From positions 84,212,292-84,276,291 of the forward strand of contig NC_080043.1 of the NCBI RefSeq assembly GCF_012489685.1: DNA of 64,000 nt. Direction: 5' to 3'. Within the stretch, counting starts at the first letter, position 1. The number at the start of each line of letters is the position of its first letter. Source of the stretch: Lotus japonicus. Its lineage: Eukaryota; Streptophyta; Magnoliopsida; Fabales; Fabaceae. This document shows, one piece after another, positions 23,841 to 64,000 of this stretch. Under the pieces are notes generated by a model. That model had not been told where the DNA came from, did not search any database, and saw nothing but the letters and a program-made list of their open reading frames with translations. Both the position numbers and the translations under genes were made by a program.

Positions 23841-23968
23841 TTAAGGAAACAATAACAATCCTATTTCAGAAAATGTAGTAATAATCTTAACTTAAAAAAA
23901 TCTTAACCAAGAAGACAGTACAATAATAATATTAATAAAAAAATAATCTCACCAAATTAAGATATGTG

Positions 23969-24702
23969 TAGGGATGACAATGGGTAGGGTCTGGGTAGGG
24001 TACTACAGTACCCATCCCCATACCCGTGTTTTAAAAAATTACCCGTACCCGTCCTCATACCCGCGTGGGTAGCAACTTGAATGTCCGTCCCCGTACCCTC
24101 TGGGTACCTATATGCCCGTACCCGTGCCAATTACCCGCAATTTAGCTAACCAAAATACATTTTTCACTATTTTTGTTAATAGAAACAAAAAATACAATTA
24201 TCTTTTTAAATAAAAAACACTAATATAAATACAAAAGATTAACTACTTAACAAATAAAATCATTTAACTAAGAATATCTTTTTAGAACAAAAAAGCAAGA
24301 ATGATATAACTTTAATTTTTAATTTTGGGATTCATAATATAGTCCTAAAGTTGTAGGTTATTAACTTACTAATTTTAAAAATAAGTGGGAGTAAATTAGC
24401 AATGATTATGAATCCCTTAAATACTCACCTATTTTTAAAATAAGTAAGTTTGAAAGCTATAGCTTAAGTTAATTTGTTCATATATTACCAAATAATATTA
24501 TTAATAATAGTAATAATAGTAATATGTGTGTGCGGACATGGGGCGGATTGGGTACTATAGTACCCATGCCCGCACTCATACCCACTACTTTTTGCGGGTA
24601 ATTACCCATACTCAACTCCATATCCATCTAGCGGGTTTTTACCTACCCATAATGAGTATTTTTGCGGATACCCTACGGGTCCGACACCCATTACCATCAC
24701 TA
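23969..24702. mobile_element. hAT-type non-autonomous element, 734 bp
   Basis: The ends are imperfect inverted repeats (TAGGGATGACAATGGGT at the left; ACCCATTACCATCACTA at the right). The flanks repeat GATATGTG/TATATGTG (23961-23968 and 24703-24710), an 8-bp duplication with one mismatch. The interior near both ends is full of GGGTA/TACCC units, while the middle is AT-rich with no coding region. This structure is common to plant hAT derivatives. It lies just upstream of the BEACH gene leader. Confidence 0.8.
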
Positions 24703-24708
24703 TATATG
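24701..24708 (+). promoter_or_regulatory. Possible TATA box of the BEACH gene
   Basis: TATATATG spans the right edge of the hAT-type element and its target duplication. It is about 90-110 bp before the CT-rich stretch that looks like the start of the leader. It is the best TATA-like sequence in this interval, but many plant housekeeping promoters lack one, so the call is weak. Confidence 0.3.
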
Positions 24709-24789
24709 TGTAATGACAAGAGGGTAAGAAATGGGCAAAAGAGAAGTGAGAAAGCACACCCCCAAACCAAAGCTTATCAAATTTTGACA

Positions 24790-25502
24790 TTTGACTGAGC
24801 AATGCCACTCAACCCTCTCTCTCGCGCCAAATTCGCCTTCTCTTCCTCTCTCTCACACACTCACACACTCTCATTCCATTTCCATTCCATCTTCGATCCA
24901 AATTCCGAACGTCACTCTGATCTCGACCAAGGTACCATCGATTTCATCCATTCTTCTCTCCTCGTGTTCCCCGTCTCTGAATCAATGTCGATTTCTTCAC
25001 GATCATGCGTCTTTTTTTGATTCTTTTTTTCTTGAGCTCAATGCTTGAAATGTGATCGCGTTTGATGCATTGAAAGCATCTCTGTTGCATTATAGGCCAT
25101 TCCATATCTGGAAGATTTTGTGAGTTTTTTTTTTTGATTTGTGCATGTCACCATTTCTTTCCACTGCATCCTATGTTGTAAAATGAAGCATGTTTAAATC
25201 AAAACTTTTCAGCGGTTATGTTGGAGAATTTTGACAAATTTGTAGTAATGTTGGTTGTTAGTTGTTACTTGTAGTTGTTGTTTGGTGTTTTCACGGTTAA
25301 TGTAGTTAGTTCCCTCGCGATGTTTTCAATCTTTCAGCTCGAAACCGTATTGAAAATTGAAATTGTTAAATATTCTGGTTCCTGGATATCTGGTTATTAT
25401 TTTTAAAATTTGTTGGGAAATGATAAAGGTTTTACTTGCAGGTGGATTGGGGTTTTCATTATATACTGATGAACATTTTGTAGCTTATCTTGATATCGTA
25501 TA
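24790..25502 (+). other. 5' leader of the BEACH gene with a leader intron
   Basis: A pyrimidine-rich CTCTCTC/CACAC stretch (24815-24875) is typical of plant 5' untranslated regions. A plausible donor, CCAAG|GTACC at 24932, pairs with the acceptor TTGCAG at 25441. This leaves a leader of about 140 plus 61 nt before the ATG at 25503. An upstream ATG at 24802 opens a short frame that would be read in the leader. No transcript evidence is available. Confidence 0.5.
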
Positions 25503-57559
<32,057 letters not shown>

Positions 57560-58959
57560 CTTTAGGGCATACAAAAGTGGATTAAGATCTTTTATACAAT
57601 ATAAAAATTAGGAATGTTAGCATGAGTTATAGAACTCATGTTTGTAAGCATTTTTGTTAGATTTAGCATAGGGTTCTTTTGCTCTCCCAGCTAAGCTGCA
57701 GTATTAACATTGACAAGCTTCTTGCTGAGGTTTGAGCCATTTCATTTTTGTTCTCCAATTTTTTTACTGGTGAAAATAATAGCTATTGTTTCTTGTAATA
57801 CTTTTCAGACATTGAGATTCAGAGGATTTTGGCTAAGGCATCAGTCCTTAATATTTTCTTGATATTTAAAAAAAATATTTCAATGGTTATTCTTTCATTC
57901 AATTTCTTAGTTTTTTTTTTCCTTCTTGTTGCTAAAAATCTTTAAATCAAAGTTTGTAGAGTGAGGACACTTCTCTCAATTTTTAAATTTATGTACGCGG
58001 TTATGGAAAGGGGGTTGGAATCCATGCAACAATTCTATGTATTATGAATGAAAATTGCAAGAAATGTTGATATGGCATCGCTAACTATGTTATTCCCCGA
58101 AAAGCTAGTAGGGATATTAACCATGCCTTGTGAAAAGGTGACATTAACTTGCCTTATATGAACAGTGTTATAAAAAGGGTGCAATATACATTACTTTTTT
58201 CTAGGGGTAGTAAAAAGTAGGGTGAATTAGTGCCTGGGTTATGCAGTTTTTTAATCGACGATTTAGATTAATGGGTTTTTTCTTAGTTACATATTTTGCT
58301 CACCTCCTTTCATCATCACCCGCACTTGTTCCCAGCCCCTTGTCGGACCACCATTTGCTTCTCTAACCCTATTTTCCATCTTGCCATCAAGGCCTCTGAA
58401 CCCACTACGTCCACGTCCCGCTGAAACCACACCGCACTACATTGTCCTCTTCCTCTCCTTGGAGTCATCGTGCTATCAACCTCTTCTCTGCCTACAACCA
58501 TCGCGAGACCCAACCCTCCATTGGAAATTGAGTTAGAAAAATAAAATCATGTGTATGACTTGCAACATAAATTTTTAATATTACTAATGTATGAATGTAT
58601 GTATGTCATATTTGAGAAATACAATTTCCATTTTTATTAGAAATAAATAAACCCTATTTAACAATTACATCTTAGCAAAATAATGTTATATTTCTCATGC
58701 AAAAGTTATACCATTTTAGTAAAATGCAAGAAATGACATTTGGATGTGGTCTGTGTTACATAAGGAGATTTTCTTATCCACTTTATCTACGCACTACTTT
58801 TCTTCTAATGATTTCTTGATCATGTGTGCTTAAGTACTTTGCTAACTTGGTTGAGAAGCAATAACCTCAACCATTTATATCTTTGAAATACAGCTTTCAT
58901 CCTATGTTGAACTACTTTCAGCTACTTTGCAGAGTCTGAACTGTCCTTAAAATCATCTT
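57560..58959. other. Spacer between convergent BEACH and CYP704 genes
   Basis: Holds the 3' untranslated regions of two convergent genes. A C-rich block (about 58300-58540) contrasts with the AT-rich flanks, but no protein family is recognisable in it. No further gene is supported. Confidence 0.5.
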
Positions 58960-61949
58960 CTAATTTCTATCTCTGTGAAAGGCTTTGACTTCAAGACCTC
59001 CATCAATATGAAGATTTATCATTGTCTTGTAAGTGACATTTGCCTTCTCATCATTCAATTTGAAGCGGAAACAGCCTAACAGAACTGCTGAGAATATCTT
59101 CATCTGTCTATAAGCAAACTCTTTTCCAAGACAAATCCGAGGACCTGCCTGCAGATTAATGAAAACTCATTTTAGATTATTAAACAAGCTAATTTTCCAA
59201 TCTAATTCTCTGTATTGAATGGCGCATAATAGTAAATATATATTTCGGCAAAAGAAAAAGGAAAAAATTAGAAACATTAATGTCAAATGCCAAAAAAACA
59301 ATCTACTGACCTGAAAAGTTGTAAACTTGAAGGGGCTCTGTGGCTGAAAAATGCCATTCTCATCAAGCCATCTTTCTGGTCTAAATTCCTCTGCATCATC
59401 ACCCCATATGAATTTCATCCGACCCATTGCATAAGGTTGATAAGATACCATATCTCCTTTATTTACACTAAACCCATCTGGTAATGTATCATCAGAAAAA
59501 CAAATCTTTGCATCCTGAGTAAAAGAAGTTCAGGGCTTAGAATCTATTTAATCTACAAACAAGTCAACAATAAAGTTCTCCATTAACAGAATCATGGAAA
59601 CTAGTGGAAGATATTAGCATGTTTAGATTAGCTTCTCTTTTCTCAAAATCAATTCCAGAAGCTACTCACAGAAGTTCCCCATAATTGATTCTAACTTCAG
59701 AATCAATTGTAGATTGACATCGCGATCTTGCACTTGAAATTAAGTTCAAATTTCAAAACATCGAGTCATGTCACCTTCAAAGTTGTTTTAATTCTGACCA
59801 TCTTAGATTTCAGGTGTTAGACCTAACTCTACCCTAGAAACTAACTCAAGGGTGAAGATTGCTCTACCTTTATAAGGAATTAGTCAGCCGTATGGCATTG
59901 ATGCTTACCACGGGAACTGCAGGATGGAGTCTGAGAGTTTCTGTAATTGCTGCGTGGAGATAATTCATCTTTTCGAGAGCTTCATCTGTTACACTAGACA
60001 CAAACTCAGTGCAGCTACTGATTGTTTTTGTGTTTATTGCTTCTCTCACTTCTTCTGCAGCTTTTTCTTGTACTGAAGGGTATTTGCAGAGCATGTACAT
60101 GAACCAAGCAAGTGTGGCAGCTGTTGTGTCTTTCCCAGCAATAACGAAGTTCAGAATTATATCTCTTAAGTATGTCGAATCATACTCCTTCACTTCCAGA
60201 AACCTTGAGAGAATGTCTCCTCGAATGCTCTACATGGTCCATGCAAAGTGAAAATTACATTACACGCATATTTGTAATCAGAAATATAACTCACATGTTA
60301 AGTAGACTTACAGCAGAATCATCTTTTGAAGTCTGCATTTGCTGAACTCTAGTGTTTATTAGCTTAAAGACAAATGCAGTTAAGATTTCAGTGTTCTTTC
60401 TTAATGTAGCCTCTGATCCAATATTCAGAAATTTCTTTATCTTCCAGAAGACATCAACATATCGATATAGGGTCAATGCACTAGCAGTATCAAAAGCATG
60501 GGCAAATTTCTTCCCTTCTTCATTAGATCCACACATGCTGTCAAGTTCAGTTCCAAATGCAACTTGGAAAATTGAATCCAGAGTTGATTTCATTAAAAGG
60601 TCCTATAAGTTATTGGAGCAAATCAACAGACTAATCAAGGAGATGAAAAAATGCAATATACCATCTTTCAGAGAATTTATTACCCACTTGGATTTCCAAC
60701 TTATTATTAGAAGTTGCAGCTTCAGACACTATGTCTGCAACTTTTGCTGCATTCTTTCTGAATATAAAAGTGCTGAAGTCCCTTAACATCTTTGTAGAGA
60801 ATTCATGACTTGATATCTTCCTTTGTTCACGCCATTTCTCACCATCAACAGTGAAAATGCCATCACCTAGTAAATCCTTCAAATTTTCATAGTTGTACAA
60901 CCCCTACACAAAAAACTTGGAGGAATAAAATTGAAGCCGGTAAGCCAAACTCAATCCTTTTAAGAATAAAACAAATGCATATATGAACAGTATACCTATA
61001 CAGCCTATACCCCTACCCATTCCTGGGAGCTATGCAATTATGCATAGAATCATATATGTACCAATTAATATTTTGTGCCCTTGCCAAGATGTTTTGTAAT
61101 ATATATTACTTAATATTTCTGGAATTCTCTGCTTAAGCTCCTTTTAACTATTCTCCACATGTTAAATATATGAAAAATAGACAAGCCTAGCATAAAAGGA
61201 TCTAATCTACCTTCAAATGAAGGGGTGATCATAACCAAGTTTCAATGTCTCATTTTGAAGGGGAATTTTTTAATTTCAAAGCCATCAAAGCCACAATAAG
61301 AGGCTCAGAAGTCAGAACCAACTGGTTTCTAATCTTAGTACCCTTCAGATCCATCAATTCCAACTTTCCAAGGTTTTCACAATATGCAGGCAGTGATCAT
61401 GAAAGGAATCAGCCAAGAATAAGAAAGAAACTGATATTATTCAAGATAGAAAACTACAACAATGCTGAGAAATCCAAGAGTCTCAGCTCCTCTCCCTAAA
61501 TCCCAATCCCAAATGATCCAAAAGATGATAATTCAACACTTTCATTTAATCTTAAAACTTATGCATCTATCTACTGCAATACCCATATGTGAAAGTCAAT
61601 GAGAACAGCTACCAATGAATTCATCCAATAACAAAGTATGTACCTTTCCATAATTTTCAAAATTGGTTTTGAGTATATACTCAACATTTCTAGGTTCTGC
61701 TGTATAAATCTCATTCCTGAAAGGGTTGAGCAACCTGTATGTCCTGTACTTCCGTGCAAGATCAGTCATGTAATGATGCAACCTGTTGAAATTGAGCATC
61801 TGATTCAATACAGTTCCAGCAACAGGGTGGTACTTCTTTCTGTGTCTTTTGTTCCATTTTTGGAACAGAACTGTAACCACCAAAACAGTTAAAGCTGCAG
61901 ACAGAACTGCAAAGTGGGAAAGATTTGAAAGAAAATCCATGAATTGCAT
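58960..61949 (-). CDS. CYP704C: Cytochrome P450, CYP704C-like
   Basis: Six exons fit in phase (508 residues): 61949-61644, 60903-60688, 60602-60312, 60229-59909, 59514-59311 and 59148-58960. An N-terminal membrane anchor (FAVLSAALTVLVVTVLF) places it on the ER. Key P450 motifs are all present. They are the I-helix AGKDTT (302-307), ExxR as ETLR (368-371), FRPERW (422-427) and the heme loop FQAGPRICLG with Cys452 as heme ligand. Family features such as YHPVAGTVLNQMLNFNRLHHYMTDLARKYRTYRLL match plant CYP704, of the CYP86 clan. Members hydroxylate long-chain fatty acids at the omega end, for cutin or sporopollenin; CYP704B acts in pollen walls. The substrate of this C-type member is not shown by sequence. 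A second Met (61940) is an alternative start. All exons and splice sites are intact. Confidence 0.93.
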
Positions 61950-62012
61950 GATCGGAAGATGAAGTTGTGGCAGTCAACTGTTTTGTCCTAATATATCATT
62001 TAGTTTAAGAGA

Positions 62013-62019
62013 TTTATAA
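62013..62019 (-). promoter_or_regulatory. TATA-like box of the P450 gene
   Basis: On the minus strand ATTATAAATC lies about 65-70 bp before the ATG. The spacing allows only a short leader of about 35 nt. It is plausible but unproven in this AT-rich region. Confidence 0.35.
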
Positions 62020-63477
62020 TTATGATTGATATATATTATATTAATTAAAGTACAATTGTTTAAACTTCTTCAAACTAACTCACACTAAATGAACTAAATA
62101 AAAATGTAAATCAAACGTAATATTAAATTAGGTCTAAAGGTGTCCAATTATATAAAAAAAAAGTGTCTAAGGTGAACTATCACTAATCATCTAAGTCTCT
62201 CATCGGTGGAAGAGATCTATTTTTGGTTTATAACAACTGGTCAGTCTAAAATACAGCTAATATAAATTAGTTTGTTAGTTTTTTATGCATTAGACTTTTA
62301 TTATTTTATCTCAAAACAGTATTTAATTTTTTTCTTCTTATTTATCAAGTTAAACATGTTGGTCTCTATTATATTAATAATTTTATTTAGAAATGAACTT
62401 CTGGCATATCAGACTCATGAAGTCAAAAAATATTTCAAAAGTTGTTTATCTTTATTTGAAAAAAATAATTTTGCTTTTAAATAACCTCTTTTTAATAAAA
62501 AATAGAGGATAAAATAAATAATTTTATTTTAAATTTACATAACTAATTAAAAGTAACAATTTCTATAATGAACATCGTAGTATGCTAATTCATTTCTTAT
62601 GTGTAATGAACTTGTGAACTCAATATTTTGAGACTGATTTCTTTAAATTTAATATTTTTTTGATATTTTTTCTAAAAGAATAGACTTTGTGACGATTTCT
62701 CTAATTTCAATATTTTATAATAATTTGTATTCTCAATTAATCAACTCATCTACTAAGTTGAAATTTTTTTGTTCTATAGCTAAATTAAAATAAGAGAAAA
62801 ATAAAATATATAAATGCAGTATATGAATATGATAGCTTTCCGATGTACCAAAAAAAAGTATATGAATATGATGTGCAACAAAAGGAAAAACATGATTGAG
62901 AGAAAAATAAAGTGTATGTATGTAATGTTTGGGTGTTAAAAATTACGATTAACCCCGGTTATGATGGCTTTCATCTTGAAGTTCAACGTTTGACATGATG
63001 AGTTATTAGCTTGATCCCCTTTGTTTTGGTTCTGGGAGCTAGACAAGTTGAGCAAGAGTACTGGGAACATTAGAAGTAGGAAAAACATCAAAAGCTCAAA
63101 TACATTGTATCTGCAATCATCTGGAAATTAAATACTTTATCAAATGGACAAAGTAGCATGAAAAACACATCAGTTTTTCCAACTTTTTTTTGGTGATCAA
63201 TCAGTGTTTCCACCTATACATACTAGTCTCAGAATCGATTTTGGTTTCCAAAAACTACTCACAAAAGGTTCTCTTCATAATTAATTTTGCCTCTAGGATT
63301 CATTGTACAGATGCACTTATATTTGACAGAACCTTATTCCAATCGTTATCCTTCATATAGTAAATAGTAATACATCATGGAAGTGCAATGGTAATCTTAC
63401 AACATCTACCTTCACATAATAATCATCTTATTGATTCATGAATTACAAAATAATATGAATATCTATAATATGAGCCT
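62020..63477. other. AT-rich spacer
   Basis: Very AT-rich, with no supported gene. The right part is the 3' flank of the oxidoreductase gene. No terminal repeats or protein fragments were recognised. Confidence 0.5.
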
Positions 63478-63839
63478 CTACTTCAGGCAAACATCTTCTG
63501 AGAAGCCATTGCCATTCTCTCCTATATTGGTCTTGGCCCCAGATAAAATGGGAGAGTGATGAGGATCCCCCAAAGGGAAGCATGAGATAACAACTTTTCC
63601 CCAAGCTCTTCCAGTTTCTAGATATCTAAATGCCTCTATCACATTGTCAAAATGATATGGACCTGTGGGATCAATCACAGCTTTGAGCTCCCCTCTTTCC
63701 AAATATGGCTCAAGCTTTTCCAAGCTTTCCCCAGAGACTGTCAAACTTGAGTAAACTGCTCTGGGATGTGATGGAGGCCATGTTATGTCAACTATTGCTG
63801 CATCATCCTTTGCTACCACAACAGATTTCTGGCAATCCC
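63478..63839 (-). CDS. C-terminal exon of an MDR (zinc-binding dehydrogenase-like) oxidoreductase
   Basis: The last exon starts after TTTTCAG at 63840 and reads to a TAG at 63480-63478. It encodes GDCQKSVVVAKDDAAIVD, YSSLTVSGESLEKLEPYLERG, LKAVIDPTGPYHFDNVIEAF and RYLETGRAWGKVVIS. This is the usual end of medium-chain dehydrogenase/quinone-oxidoreductase proteins: the C-terminal part of the Rossmann lobe, with a conserved GKVV strand. It most resembles plant reticulon-4-interacting-protein-1-like or GroES-like dehydrogenases. It has a longer tail (about 30 residues) than I expect. The catalytic and NADPH-binding N-terminal parts lie beyond the window edge, so activity cannot be judged. Confidence 0.7.
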
Positions 63840-64000
63840 CTGAAAATTTTATGGCATGTATTGAACTTTCAATTAAAGACAGCACAATTAAAAAGATGTA
63901 ATGCAAGCCATCAAATACAAGACATGTAACCAACAAGTCCCATCACAGTTGGTAGATAACTAGCCCCATAAGCATTTAGTCGATGATTCGATCATTGGAC
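63840..64000 (-). other. Intron at the right edge
   Basis: Sequence upstream of the last oxidoreductase exon on the minus strand. No in-phase coding match to the MDR family is visible, so it is probably intron. Confidence 0.4.

Noticed and set aside
24802..25020. 72-codon frame in the BEACH leader as a separate gene
   Set aside because: Ser-rich low-complexity translation of a CT-rich leader; at most an upstream ORF.

Overview
This is a window of plant nuclear DNA. The genes carry many GT-AG introns. The recognisable products are plant types: a class C BEACH protein, a CYP704 P450, a plant-type DUF946/Vps62 protein and a FAR1/MULE transposase. The introns and spacers are full of copia, TRIM, MITE and Mutator-like debris. 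The miniature-LTR families look like those of papilionoid legumes, so a legume is my best guess, but that is inference. I rebuilt gene models by hand from splice sites and reading-frame phase. No tRNA, rRNA, CRISPR or prokaryotic operon is visible.

Layout, left to right. (1) 1.4-8.7 kb, minus strand: a B3-like DNA-binding protein and an RPA70-like single-strand DNA-binding protein, with a 185-bp Mutator-type MITE between them. (2) 10.0-11.8 kb, minus: a two-exon Vps62/DUF946 protein. (3) 13.0-13.3 kb: a 369-bp hAT-type MITE. (4) 13.9-18.0 kb: a nearly intact 4.1-kb Mutator-like element with 9-bp target duplication and terminal inverted repeats. Its gene joins FAR1, MULE transposase, SWIM and OTU-protease regions and is broken by two stops and one frameshift. 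(5) 18.8-22.7 kb, minus: RRP36, a ribosome-biogenesis factor in 10 coding exons, with telo-box and site II motifs upstream. (6) 23-24.8 kb: a decayed LINE-type RNase H fragment and a 734-bp hAT-type element, which lie between RRP36 and the divergent BEACH gene. (7) 24.8-57.6 kb, plus: a complete BEACH gene of class C, 31 coding exons and 2942 codons, with introns swollen by copia and TRIM insertions. (8) 59-61.9 kb, minus: a six-exon CYP704C-like fatty-acid hydroxylase P450. (9) 63.5 kb to the right edge, minus: the last exon of a zinc-binding-dehydrogenase-like (MDR) oxidoreductase, truncated by the window.

The host genes are unrelated housekeeping or metabolic genes and do not form a pathway. 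The most distinctive content is mobile DNA: the transposase-OTU fusion, several non-autonomous elements with readable target duplications, and nested retroelements inside BEACH introns. I did not find a convincing new biological system. The transposase-deubiquitinase-like fusion and its subterminal GTGCG clusters are the closest to one.
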